From assembly GCF_947507565.1 (NCBI RefSeq), contig NC_089187.1, forward strand, positions 1,550,001 through 1,614,000: 64,000 bases of DNA, in the 5' to 3' direction. Source of the stretch: Oscarella lobularis (taxonomy: Eukaryota; Porifera; Homoscleromorpha; Homosclerophorida; Oscarellidae). Numbering within the stretch: position 1 is the stretch's first letter; each line of letters starts with the position of its first letter. The position numbers and the translations under genes are program-made. Positions 44,651-56,184 of this stretch are shown here, in pieces. The notes under the pieces were generated by a model. It ran no database searches. It saw only the letters and a program-made list of their open reading frames with translations, and was not told the DNA's origin.

Positions 44651-45379
44651 TGACTTAGTTTGGCGCCTGTTTGAGGCGCGACCGTAAGGTAGCTTGGAAC
44701 TCGCGCTCCTTCTCGACGAGAACCTCTATGTAGCGCTTCTGCTCCGCTGCCGTCTGCCGCGATAGTTTTGCTTACCTGTGTATCTGTTTCACAGACAGGT
44801 AACAGGCAAAAATCCGTTGGGTCGGACGCGCAACGTGTGAATGCCGTTTCCTCTCTTGCGATCATTTTTCGGTCTGTGTGACATGCTTCACCGTAGAAAG
44901 CTCTCCAATTAATGACTCCTCGTAACTTAGAGGCTAAATTTGTCTCTCTTTTGAGGTTCCCCGCTTCACGCATACGAACCGTTGACAATGCACGGATGAA
45001 TCCGTCTCAGCTTTCGACGAGTTCTCTTGTTGAATAATCGTTACTCTGATTTCTCAAGATCACGTAGAGATCTGTATTCTCCGGAAATTGCATAAAAGAT
45101 CCGCTTCTCACGCGCATGAACGTGCAGCCATATAGCTTTCTAACAGTTACCGTTCGACGGGCGTAAGCCAATTCGCCTGGATATTAAACATGTCTGCTGT
45201 AAAGGCCACTTGTGTTGTGTCCGCGGTTTAATCGTCTAGCAACATCGGCTGCGTCGAGATCGTTCTCGGCAGACCACGCTAAAACACGGAAACTTTGCGC
45301 GCCCCCTTCTTCCGCCTAGCGAACACAAAAATGCAATTGATCTTTTCGACAATATAATATCTTAACAACGCTACTAATC
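44651..45379 (-). other. Possible coding exon at 44656-44770, rest empty
   Basis: A minus-strand frame reads TAAEQKRYIEVLVEKEREFQ then ATLRSRLKQAPN and a stop, a coiled-coil-like end. Its upstream exon is not identified. Confidence 0.3.
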
Positions 45380-45871
45380 AAAGAACATCAGAAAGTCGCT
45401 ACGTGCGCAAGAAAAGAACAAAATTGTCTGCCAGTAGTAGGCGCCTCTGTCGCTGCTGTTGAGGTCGTCTTCCAAGCGCCGAATCTCTTCGCGCCGATTT
45501 GCTACTGTTCCTCTCAACTCTTGAACGGTACGAGGATGGCTCGTCTCGAAACCGCCTTGGTAGGCGCGGTCGACGATCACTTTGCACACGTCGTCGCTTT
45601 CAGCTGCGTAATATGTTGCCTTGATTTCGAACGACTCGGCTGAATCTTTGACGTCCTTAGAATATACTCATTAAAACTGTGTCCTGACAATTTGTATGCT
45701 ATTACCGATCTCGTTTCGACAGTTCAGACACGCGAACGATCGACGATACGCATTAGTTACTCGGAAGTGCGTCCAACACGAACGATGATATGTATGCCGA
45801 CACTGACGGCAAATCTGCACTCCGTTCCGGCCGGACGTCGGAACATCGACCAGGCAGATGGCACACGGCAT
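45380..45871 (-). CDS. Small RING-finger protein, two exons
   Basis: Exon 1 from ATG 45871: MPCAICLVDVP, ICRQCRHTYHRSCWTHF, FACLNCRNEI, a RING-like C-x2-C...C-x2-C-x3-H-x2-C...C-x2-C zinc cluster. A short intron follows (donor GTAATA at about 45705, acceptor near 45672). Exon 2 then reads SKDVKDSAESFEIKATYYAA, DDVCKVIVDRAYQGG, LRGTVANRREEIRRLEDDL, a short helical region. The RING suggests ubiquitin ligation or protein binding. About 145 residues in total. The acceptor is chosen to keep the frame, and other choices are possible. Confidence 0.5.
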
Positions 45872-45989
45872 TATTGGATACCAACTGACGACAATCCCGG
45901 CCTGACGTGACCATTATACTGTACGCCCAAGCGCGAACAAACTGATCCGTACAACCCTCCTCCGTTCTCGCCAATCTGTCCGCGCAAGA

Positions 45990-46820
45990 AGGCTGTTCAT
46001 TTTTTGGCTGTTCTTCAACGAGAGTGACAAAGATCCAAATCTCTTGTTAGGGGACACTTTCTATTTTCTCTAGTGCTGTATTTAGACACTAGAGATTTTA
46101 TTGTTTTATTTATTTAAAAGCAGTTGCCAAATATTGATTGCTAAAAATTGGCAGATTCAGATAATTGTCTACATTGCGCACGCTCTCAAAAATAAGAGAG
46201 CCTCGATATCCTTGTTGGGTAACGAGATTTTTCTCAATTTTTTTATAAGCCGTTTATCAATGCCGGATGTACTGGAATTACAGAAAAAACACAACGAAAC
46301 ACTGATCTTCTCTATTATGGGTCCCTTTTCTATTCTATTTACTTTACGTAGTCACTAGAGATTATGAATTTTTAATGAATAAACAAAGAAACAGCAGTTG
46401 CCAAAGTAATGATTGCCACTAAATTGGTGGAATTAGAAAAATAAAGTTCAGTGCGCATGCCTACTTTTGTAACATAGTAGCCCTTATATCCGTGTTAAGT
46501 AAAAAAATTTCGTAACTTTTATTTGAAAAACTGTTTACCCAACCAGGATGTACGGCATTTAAAACAACCACTTCTTCTGTTTTTGAAAGCTCCTTTTTAT
46601 TTTTCCTACTTTATTAAAACACCACACTCTAACGGCTAGTGAAGCATAACCCTGACCCTCAAGAACCTCAAAGACGCTTACTAGTAGTTCAGCCGATTTT
46701 CGCACTGAGTCAAGTCTTCTTCCGTTTGTCTGACGGTGTTCCACAAACGACGCACCTCCATTTCTCTATTTCAAACAATACTGTACGGCGATAAAACGGG
46801 GCTGGTTGCAGAAATGGTGA
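45990..46820. other. AT-rich, no gene; imperfect duplication
   Basis: 46075-46330 and 46350-46600 repeat the same text loosely (CACTAGAGATT, AGCAGTTGCCAAA.TATTGATTGC). A local duplication of about 270 bases, no domain. Confidence 0.4.
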
Positions 46821-46824
46821 ATAC

Positions 46825-49055
46825 GTCTGATTACTACGGTCGCGGCACTATTTGAAGGCGTTTGATTACTAAGCTTGCGGCGCTGTTGACTGCGTTTGAT
46901 TACTAAGTTAGGGGCGCGGTTGACGTCGTTTGATTACTAATGTAGCGGCACTTTTGACGGCGTTTGATTACTAAGGTAGCGGCACTGTTGACTGCGTTTG
47001 AATACTAAAGTTGCGGCACAGTTGACGGCGTTTGATTACTAAGGCATAGAATCTGTTGACGGCGCTTGATGTCTAATGTTGCCGCACTGTTGAAGGCGTT
47101 TGATTACTAAGATAGGGGCACTGTTGAATGCGTTTGATTGCTAATGTAGGGCACTGTTGACGGCGTTTTATTACTAAGGTTGCGGCACTTTTGACTGCAT
47201 TTGATTATTAAGGTTGCGCCACTGTTGACTGCGTCTGATTACTAAGGTAGCGGCACTGATTGCTGTGTTTGATTACTAAGGTTGCGGCACTGTTGCCGGC
47301 GTTTAATTAAAAGGTTGCGGTACATTTGACTACGTTTGATTATTGAAGTTGCGTCACTGTTGACTGTGTTTGATTAATAAGGTTGCGGCACTGTTGACGG
47401 CGTTTAATTACTAACGTAGCGGCACTGTTGACGGCGTTTGATTATTAAGTTAGGGGCACTGTTGACGGCGTTTTATTACTAATGTAGGGGCACTGTTAAC
47501 TGTGTTTGATTACTAAGGTTGCGGCACTGTTGAGAGCGTTTGATTACTAAGGGAGCGGCGCTGTTGACGGCGTCTGAATACTAAGGTTGCGGCATTGTTC
47601 ACTACGTTTGATTACTAAGGTTGCGGCACTGGTGACATCGTCTGATTACTAAGGTTGCGGCACTGTAGACGGCGTTTGATTACAAAGGTTTGGGCACTGT
47701 TAACGGTGTTTGATTACTAAGGTATGGGCACTGTTGACGGCGTTTGATTACTAAAGTAGCGGCTATGTTGACTACGTTTGATTACTAAGGTTGCGGCGCT
47801 GTTTACGGCGTATGAATACAGCGGCACAGTTGACGCCGTTTGATTACTGAGGTTGCAGCACAGTTGACGGCGTTTGATTACTAAGGTTGCGGCACTGTTG
47901 ACTGCGTTTGATTACTAACGTAGGGGCACTGTTGACTGCGTTTGATTACTAAGGTTGCGGCACTATTGACTGCGTTTGATTACTAATGTAGCACAACTGT
48001 GTCATGCCTTTGATTACTAATGTTCCCGCACTGTTGACGGCGTTTGATTACTAAGGTAGCGGCACAGTTGACGCCGTTTGATTACTGAGGTTGCAGCACA
48101 GTTGACGGCGTTTGATTACTAAGGTTGCGGCACTGTTGACGGCGTTTGATTACTATGGTAGCGACACTCTTGACGGCGTTTGATTACTAAGGTTGCGGCA
48201 CTTTTGACTGCGTTTGATTAGTAAGGTAGGGGCACTGTTGACTGCGTTTGATTACTAAGATAGGGGCACTGTTGACTGCGTTTGATTACTAAGGTTGCGG
48301 CACTATTGACTGCGTTTGATTACTAATGTAGCACCACTATTGACTGCGTTTGATTGCTAAGGTTCCGCCACTGTTGACGGCGTTTGATCACTAAGGTAGC
48401 GGCAGTGTTGAGGGCGTTTGATAACTAAGGTTGCGGCACTGTTGACTACGTTTGATTATTAAGGTTAATTGCGGCACTGTTCACTGCGATTGATGAATAA
48501 AGTAGGGGCACTGTTGACGGCGTTTGATTACTAAGGTTGCGGCACTGTTGACTGCGTTTGATTACTAAGGTTGCAGCACAATTGACGGCGTTTGATTACT
48601 ATGGTAGCGACACTCTTGACGGCGTTTGATTACTAATATAGGGGCACTGTTGACGGCGTTTTATTTCTAATGTAGGGCACTGTTGACTGCGTTTGATTGC
48701 TAAGGTTGCGGCACTATTGATTGCGTTTGATTACTAAGGTAGCGGCATTGTTGACGGCGTTTGATAACTAAGGTTGCGTCACTGTTGACTACATTTGATT
48801 ATTAAGGTAGCGGCACTGTTGACGGCGTTTGATTACTAAGGTAGGGGCACTGTTGACTGCGTTTGATTACTAAAGTTGCGGCACTGTTGACTGCGTTTGA
48901 TTACTAAGGTATCGGCACTGTTAACTTCGTTTGATTACTAAGGTTGCGGCACTGTCGACTGCGTTTGATTACAAAGGTATCGGCACTGTTGACGGCGTTT
49001 GATTACTAAGTTAGGGGCACTGTTGACTGCGTTTGATTACAAAGGTTGCGTGTCT
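46825..49055. repeat. 34-bp minisatellite array, about 65 units
   Basis: Unit GGCGTTTGATTACTAAGG, T(T/A)GCGGCACTGTTGAC, 34 bp, with substitutions and small indels. Two common variants differ in GGTTGCGGCA against GGTAGGGGCA. No spacers, no coding. Confidence 0.95.
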
Positions 49056-50200
49056 GTTTCCCTATCCCCATCCCCTACATTTCAAAAACTACAACACGAA
49101 GCAAAACACAAATATCACAAAAGATGGAGTACTTCTCCAAAAACGGATTAGCTTTGAGGCATATCTAAAAATTTTCACCTATAGTATCTCACAATCCATT
49201 GGACTTAAATGAAGATCTACTATATTACGGAAAGACGTAGTACATTACTATTTTCAATGGCAAGTCAGTCACAAGATTTAGTTACCTAGAATACCTAGAA
49301 GTGGACATATTGCATGACGTTCCTAAACTAAAACCTAGTAATGTGGTAGAAAAATTAAAACATGGTGTAAATCGTTAGTATTGGAATTGTAAATGTAGTA
49401 CATTACGTTCCTAATCTAAAAACCTAGTACATTACTTTTCTAAAAAACGGATTAGTCACGTGGTTTAAACGATTAAAATTGGAAATGGAGACCTAGTAAT
49501 ACTGTATATTACGTCACTACTCTATCAACCTAGTACATTACTTTCCTAAAAGACAGATTAGTCACGTTGTTTAAACTATTAAAACCTACAGTACCTCTTT
49601 AAAATTGAAAATGGAAACCTGGTATACTACGTCTCTACTCTAAACACCTAGTACATCACTTTCCTAAAAGTCGGATTAGTCACGTGGTTTAAACAATTAA
49701 AACCTAGAGTACCTAAGTACAATTGGAAATGGAAACCTAATATATTACGTCCCTATTCTAAAACCTAGTACAATACTTCCTAAAAGTCGGATTAGTCAAG
49801 TGGTATAAACTAATAAAATCTTGAGTACATCATTAAAATTGGAAATGGAGACCTAGTATATTACATCCCTACTCTAGAAACCTAGTACATTACATTCCTA
49901 AAAGTCAGGTTAGTCACGTGGTTTAAATAAATAGCTAAAAAGCGGATTAGATACAATTTTTACCATAAAATGCAAATTAAATACGTAATTGAAACCTAAA
50001 TGACGGATTCGCTACGTGGTTTAAAAAATTTAAAACCTAGAGTACCTTAATAATCCATTGATCTACAATATGAATTAGGCACGTGGTTTAAACAATTAAA
50101 ACCTAGAGTACCTCATTAATCCATTGACCTTGATAATTATCCTAAATCTATAATCAAATTAGATTACCTCAGAAATCCATTGAAAAATGGTCTAATGTGG
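49056..50200. repeat. AT-rich satellite, unit about 115 bp
   Basis: The phrase GGATTAGTCACGTGGTTTAAAC recurs at about 49450, 49565, 49675, 49790, 49910, 50010 and 50075, together with ACCTAGTACATTACTTTCCT and GGAAATGGAGACCTAGTA. Spacing is about 108-119 bases, loosening at the right end. Confidence 0.85.
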
Positions 50201-51386
50201 GTGGCGGCTGCCAGCTACAGCTTAGGGGTCAGGCCTAACTAAACTACAACCTATCTCCTGCTCTCTCACCTTAGAGCAAATTGGGAACCGCCCTACCTAC
50301 TGACAGCCGCCCTAAACCTTAGTGCAAGGGATGCGTGGACCCGTGCATTACTATCGTAGTGATGCATACGCCAAGGGTAGCTGCGCGCCGGCTCAGATTG
50401 ATGATGCAGTCCCCACTACGTTCTCTGCAACGCACATCATTGTGAATATTTACATGTGATTTTAATTAGATTTTTAATTAGATTAATGATGTTAATATCA
50501 ATTTGCTATTTTTCACGGAAGCGTACATCTGCGCGGGGACAAATATTTCCTCTATGGCGTACATGTGGTAAGAATATGATGGATTAAGCGTAATGCTGTT
50601 AACCGCCGCCGTCAGGCAGACGAGCGCCCTCCCGCCCCCTGATGCGCTACGACTCGGGCCCTCGAACGGCGGCAACGTGCAATCGCTTACATGTGACGTC
50701 ACAGAGAACCTTGCCCTTACGTATACGCCTACACCACAGGGGACCCGTATATTACGCACGAAACCTCATGGGCGTGTCTTCCCTTGTCACATCTTCGTCT
50801 AAGTCACATCGCATCGCATCCGGTTTTCTTGGCACGTGCGCCAGGCGTTTGACAGCTGCAAAGAAAGGGGAGATTCAATTACGCACGTCCAAATGACAAT
50901 TCCGAGTCGTGTTACTTACCATCGACGAGCGACTATGTAGCCGAGTCCAAATATGTCCGACGCGCGCTGATCGTTCGCACAGCGCAACGATCTACGAAAA
51001 ACAGAGCGATTAATGGATTGAATCGCGACACGCGACGCGACTTACCGTCGCGCGGCCACGCGGCGTCCTTCTTTCGCCCGGGGCGCAGTCCTTCGCAAAG
51101 AACTGCACGGGGACTCGCTGCTGCAACGAGAGAAAGGCGCGCAATTAGCTCGATTCGTTACGAATCGCGTCATCTAGCTTCACTTACCTGCCGACTCCGC
51201 TATCCCCTCCGCTCGTTGATTGGCTTTAGAGGCTCGCCTCGCGGCGAGAAACCTCTTCTCGGCGTGCCCCGGCGATTGAAGTAACGTTGGCGTGGCGTGG
51301 CGCCTGTTTTGCGAGAGAGCGGACCAGACTGCGTCCGCTCTGTTGATCGCTTTAGCCGAGAATGACGCTGCGATCACGCGCAAATA
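50201..51386. other. No recognisable gene
   Basis: Open frames exist on both strands at 50478-51280 but give no domain. 51000-51380 is GC-rich. Confidence 0.35.
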
Positions 51387-51920
51387 CAGTGAAACCTGTG
51401 TTAGCGACCACCCCTGTATAGCGACCACCTGCCCACTACGACCACTTTTCTTGGCACGGACTGTTTCTAGTGTAAAGTAACCTCTATAGAGCGACCACCT
51501 GTCTAACGCGACCAGCGACCACTTTCTTTTAGAACTAAGAACATGTTTTTCATGTATTTTAACCTGCGTACAGCGACCGCATTATTTAGTTAGGAACACA
51601 AGCAACAATTAAACTCCTTGAAGTCGAAAGATTACGCTATTTACTCGTAAGGTTGAGCTACGATTGCCTACAACACCGCGAAAATATGAAATTACAAAAG
51701 TCGCGACGTTATTTTAAAGTTTCAGACTGAAGAATGAGTATTTTAGAAAGCGCGAGCACGTGCGAGAAGTGGTTCGCAGCCGCGGGAAGCCCTTGTAACT
51801 GACTCTTTGTACTAAAATATTTATGCTCTCTAAGAAGTGACGCCCGTGTATAGCGACCACCTGTCTATAACGACCACTTTTTGGGGAACCGTAGGTGGTC
51901 GTTATAGACAGGTTTTACTG
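51387..51920. mobile_element. pogo/Tigger-like MITE (534 bp)
   Basis: TA at both ends (51385-51386, 51921-51922). Inverted ends CAGTGAAACCTGTGTTAGCGACCAC and CAGTAAAACCTGTCTATAACGACCAC. TAGCGACCACCTGTCTA words recur inside near both ends. A TA duplication and CAGT ends are typical of the Tc1/mariner order, pogo branch. No transposase. Confidence 0.88.
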
Positions 51921-51922
51921 TA

Positions 51923-52376
51923 GCGAATAAGAGAGGGTGCGAACTCGCGTGAATCGTGGGAACAGGTGACCTTTCATGGAGTTGTGAAGCTCACGTGATG
52001 GCGCTCCTGGTCTGAATCCGAAGCGCGTGCGAGAGCGCCGCGAGCGCGCGCGTGCAAGAACGCCGCGCGCGCGAAGCGTCCGCTCTCGTCGATTCTCAAG
52101 CGGAGACAAGTGAGTGTCGCACAAGCAGACCACGGGAGTGCTTCCTATCAGAGAAAGTGTGAAAACTCATAGATTGAGAACGCGTGAATTCTGCTGTCGC
52201 GTGACATCACGTGAAAACTGCGTGAATGGGCGGGAAATCTATTCATCATCATTCTCCATGGTTACGCTTCATCTCGGCAACAGAATCAATAGCACATACA
52301 AATAAAATATCAAATGCAGCCAATATATAAAAATTTCAAAGTAGAATACGTGCAGATATCTTTGTCCAATATTCCT
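51923..52376. other. No gene seen
   Basis: GC-rich with GCGCGCG runs at 52030-52080, then AT-rich. TCACGTGA occurs at 51990 and 52207. Confidence 0.35.
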
Positions 52377-53206
52377 TTATAAATACAATGCCCACAAACC
52401 CGCATGTAATGATTCTACAAATCTATAGAACTCCAAGCTTCTATCAACAGAGTCCATGGCTCTGTAAGGATAAGAGGACAGTGCATCGGCCTCATCATCT
52501 TGGAGGACAGCGTTTGGGTCGAAAGAGCATAAGTATTCCCTTTGATTTTGACTCCAAAGACACCTAACAAGAAAAAGAAAAAACGTTAGAGTGGCCAACA
52601 CTGTACAACAAAGCTCTCACGTTCGCCGACCAAAAAGGTCGAGAAATTAAGAGTGCACTGAGTCTGACTGAGGCACATAGCCTCTCCTCATCCAAACTCC
52701 GCTACAACAAGAGACTCATCTTCCTAAAAGGAAGACCCTCCTGTGGCTTTCTAATCAAACTTTTAAATTTCTTACGTGTAGTGTCTATATTTTTCTGATG
52801 TCTGCTACGCGATGCTTTCTATTAGATTGGTACGTTCGTTTGGCCGCTTGGGGCTTCGAATCCTCGATGATAGGTCTCGAACAGGTCTGGATCGTCTTCG
52901 AATAGAAAAATCGCCACTTCGCTTCGCGTTTCTCGAAGATGTAGCGGAACTGACCTTCCTCGATCGAGCCTCTTACAAACGTTCGACGCCACTTTCGTTG
53001 CTCTCTGATCTGATGCAACTCGTTTACGATTGTTTCGGCGCGTTTGGACGGGCTGGTTGGCGTTCGAAGGGGTGGTGAGGCCTCTTTCGGGGATTCTACG
53101 CTGTTATGATCGCATCGGCTATTCCTTTCGGAGGTCAGCATCGTCGATTCGCGAGATTCGCGAAGATTCAAAGGTGTATTTCGCTCTTGGTGACTTTGAA
53201 AATAAC
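52377..53206 (-). CDS. Unrecognised gene candidate, at least two exons
   Basis: The last exon (52575-52377) begins after a good acceptor and reads WSQNQREYLCSFDPNAVLQD, DEADALSSYPYRAMDSVDRS, LEFYRFVESLHAGLWALYL, stop. An upstream frame at about 53206-52800 reads NSVESPKEASPPLRTPTSPS, HQIREQRKWRRTFVRGSIEE and GQFRYIFEKREAKWRFFYSK. Both look coding. The linking intron could not be fixed and no family is recognised. Possibly a host gene. Confidence 0.4.
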
Positions 53207-53247
53207 GCACGGTAAACACTCGGCCAAAAGTCGTCCATTTTGCCCCT

Positions 53248-53475
53248 ATGGACGAAGACACTGGCTCCATTCGTGCGGAGCCAGTACATGAAAGTAAAAG
53301 AAGGCGCTTGAGAAAGCAGGAACGATGGATGGAGGCAAAGAAAGGAGGAAAGCCTCCAATACGCGAGACGAATAGCAGAAGGAAAACCAAGCCGTCAGGA
53401 AGCCCACTACATCAAACAAACGAACGAATGATTGAGAGACGAAGAAAAAAGTGCATTTCAACTAAGGCCTTCTGA
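53248..53475 (+). CDS. Doubtful 75-codon basic ORF
   Basis: MDEDTGSIRAEPVHESKRRR followed by Lys/Arg-rich text. The opposite strand is also open. It could be a divergent gene start sharing a promoter with the previous candidate, or chance. Confidence 0.2.
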   Translation: MDEDTGSIRAEPVHESKRRRLRKQERWMEAKKGGKPPIRETNSRRKTKPSGSPLHQTNERMIERRRKKCISTKAF

Positions 53476-54120
53476 GCATTGATCTAAGCTTTGAACAACT
53501 TGATGGAGGACAGGGTGAAGAAGTCATTGACTAGTGACCAATATGTCAGTCAGCAAATTCCTGCTCTTTTAGGATATCAAAAAGCGTCTGTCTGTGTCAA
53601 TCAATCAGATATATATATGGCGCTGCTACGCGTGCAACAGACGCGCCGTGCATCCGACCATCATTGAAAAGAGTCGAGTCCACGCAGATGACGTATCGTC
53701 TTGTCTAGCTTCACTGGACCGACTTCGGAGATAAACACGAAGTGAAGATGGTACACTAGTTGGAACGTTCCTAATCCACAAAGTGTTATCTGTATATTAT
53801 TATTATGTGAAAAGAAAAACGTGGTCTATTTGATGTCCAAATCGGACCACGTTATGACAGATGAAAATTATTAGTGTACATAAATATTCTGTAGAGTTGG
53901 ATCTACATAATAGGCGGTCTCATGGATCGTAATCACCATAAGGCGAGCAATGGATTTGCACTACATGAGAAGTAGCATGGCTATCGCTGCAGGAGCTATG
54001 TACAAGGTCATGGAAGCCACGCCCAACGTCCTATAGCAGAGTACAGTGCACCCACGCATAAAGCGACCGTCTTTAGAGCGCGCTAACGTCCGCGTCGTTA
54101 GTCGCGCGTCATCGCCAATG
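53476..54120. other. No gene seen
   Basis: No domain in six frames, mixed composition. Confidence 0.35.
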
Positions 54121-54161
54121 ACATCATTGGAATCCTCTATCCCGTAGCATTCCAATGATGT
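54121..54161. repeat. Perfect 13-bp hairpin
   Basis: ACATCATTGGAAT (54121-54133) and ATTCCAATGATGT (54149-54161), 15-base loop. Confidence 0.85.
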
Positions 54162-54334
54162 AGGGCACGTAGGCCTTCGACTAAGGGTGTAAATAGTGGT
54201 CACGTGCAGTACTCTGATTGGCTAGTAGCGTACGCGACCGTTAGGTTTCCTTGGTCACGCCCTAGCGCGTTACCACTAGTTCGAGACCGATTTTTCGTTT
54301 TTCTTCTATTACGGGGCGGATTTCTTTCCCCGAA

Positions 54335-54375
54335 CACCAGGGCGCGCGCGGGCGAAGCCCGCGCGCGCCCTGGTG
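54335..54375. repeat. Perfect 19-bp hairpin with GAA loop
   Basis: CACCAGGGCGCGCGCGGGC, loop GAA, then the exact inverted copy at 54357-54375. The tip is GCGAAGC-like (GGCGAAGCC). Confidence 0.92.
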
Positions 54376-54416
54376 GGAGGGGCTCTCAAACGTGATCGCC
54401 CAAAAACCAAAGTGTG

Positions 54417-54440
54417 TGTCTGTCTGTCTGTCTGTCTGTC
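54417..54440. repeat. (GTCT)n microsatellite
   Basis: About six units of GTCT/TCTG. Confidence 0.9.
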
Positions 54441-54494
54441 GGTCACGCTCACGTCACAATCGCTCTTAGGCCAATCACACACACAGGTGCCTTT

Positions 54495-54521
54495 ATGACA
54501 TCACATTCATTGTGATGTCAT
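54495..54521. repeat. Perfect 11-bp hairpin
   Basis: ATGACATCACA, loop TTCAT, TGTGATGTCAT. Confidence 0.85.
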
Positions 54522-54716
54522 AATCTCCCGTATATTAAACAAAATGCTACCGAAAAAGGTGACGTCACAGTAGATAGTAACCCCGGATTATGTTCAATAG
54601 TTTGCAGCAGTGTTTGCAGCACAGGTATAACAGTACTGTTATATCCACCAAGGATAAATAAACATAACAGGCACGAAAAAATAGCTTTCTCAAGGGAATG
54701 CAGTAAAGGAGCACGT

Positions 54717-54760
54717 TGGGTTTGTCGTGCTGCGAGCGAAGCTCGCAGCACGCAAACCCA
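54717..54760. repeat. Two-part hairpin with GAA loop
   Basis: The inner stem GTGCTGCGAGC / GCTCGCAGCAC closes on GAA. The outer stem TGGGTTTG / CAAACCCA is separated by a small bulge. The tip is GCGAAGC. Confidence 0.88.
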
Positions 54761-56100
54761 ACTGCGAGCTGATAATGGGCCTCGTGACCGAAGTGGCAGA
54801 GGTTGCGCGGTATAGGGAGGTGTAGCTCTGGGTCACATAAGTGTTCAAATTAATTGCAGATTTTTGCGGAAAATAAGGCATGCTAACTAACGTCACGGTG
54901 GTTAGGCAATGTGATGCGCATAGGCTTTTCTAAAATTAGAATAAAAGGAATTAGATAGCGTGCTGAGGGTGTTCGGGGATCACATGATGGCTCACAAAAG
55001 GCCATCATTATCTAGTTAGTATAGGATTAGCTAAGAAACGGGCAGTACCAAAGTCAAGTGTAATATGCGTTTTACTGCCTTTTCTGGTGTGGAGACCTTG
55101 CGCGCGCTCTAGCCACGCCCATGACAACGAATAACTTCTAAACGAAGCGAAAGATTCGAAATCGCTTCGACCAATGTCAATTAAATTATGTTTTATTTCG
55201 TTTCGCGAGGGCGGCGAATCGCGATTTGTAGCGTAGGCTCTAAGAAACGCTCTTAGCAACGATACTTCAGACCGTAATTGCAGACAAACGAAAAAACCAA
55301 CTAAAAATCGCTTCGACCAATGCTAATAAAATATTAGGCCGGTGCGTTCGGAGGAAAGAAGTAGACTTCGCCAGGAAACGACAAAACCTACTTTTGCCGT
55401 AACGTGAAGGATTACGCGACCACTATGCATGCGATCGACTAATCCTTCGACCGAATCTTAGATAAATGAATCTACTATCCTTTCGCATTAGCAAAAAGAT
55501 AGTAATTCCTACTCATTTTGAATTTTTCGGCTAAGTCCGGGGGAGTGTCACGTGGGACACTTATGCGTGGGTGCACTGTACATTCAACTTGCGGTCTTCA
55601 ATGAACTTAAGCCTACGTCACGCGATATACCACCATATATAAATGCACTCACAAAAACATTTTCGCTAACGGCCGACCACGACGCCGAATTCGGATGCGA
55701 TCGCGACTCGACTAGAGAGAAAAACACGTATACAACGCGTAAGAGGGATGAGAGGCGCTTCGTGCCGCGATGCAACGACGATTCTTCGTCGTTTCCGTAG
55801 ATCTAAGGGGAGGGGGAGGAGAGGGGGAGTGCGATATGAGAAAAATAGTTCGACGACAGCGGTGTAAACATTTTCGAGGGAGGGAATCGATGAATTGACG
55901 CTTTGCGTGTCGTCGTTCGATGCGACATCACAAGCGTATAAGGATCAAGGCTCGTTACATTGCGGCGCGAGCGTTGCGGCTGTTGGAAAGGCAAAAATTC
56001 TGAAGCGTCCCCGGACCTAGAATAGCCATCACGTGCACGCTGACTAATCATGGATTCTTATTTAGTCGAAACGCTGTCTCACACAAATGGTTAAAGTACG
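54761..56100. other. No recognisable gene
   Basis: ATCGCTTCGACCAATG(T/C)..A recurs at about 55161 and 55308. Short open frames on both strands lack domains. Confidence 0.35.
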
Positions 56101-56106
56101 GAATCA

Positions 56107-56112
56107 TTTATT
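56107..56112 (-). terminator. Poly(A) signal of the extracellular gene
   Basis: AATAAA on the minus strand, about 73 bases after the stop at 56185-56187. Confidence 0.6.
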
Positions 56113-56184
56113 TCACCGACTGATTGTCAACGTACGCATACTTTCCCAAGAATCCCAATACGGTTTCGCCTTTTAGATATCAAG

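Noticed and set aside
46825-49055. CRISPR-like array
   Set aside because: Units are contiguous without spacers and the genome is clearly eukaryotic. It is a minisatellite.
52812-53078. Plus-strand 88-codon ORF
   Set aside because: It is opposite a better-looking minus-strand coding stretch.
54717-54785. Helitron 3' end at the 54717 hairpin (CTGA followed by T at about 54779)
   Set aside because: The spacing to CTRR is about twice the usual and no 5' TC partner was found.
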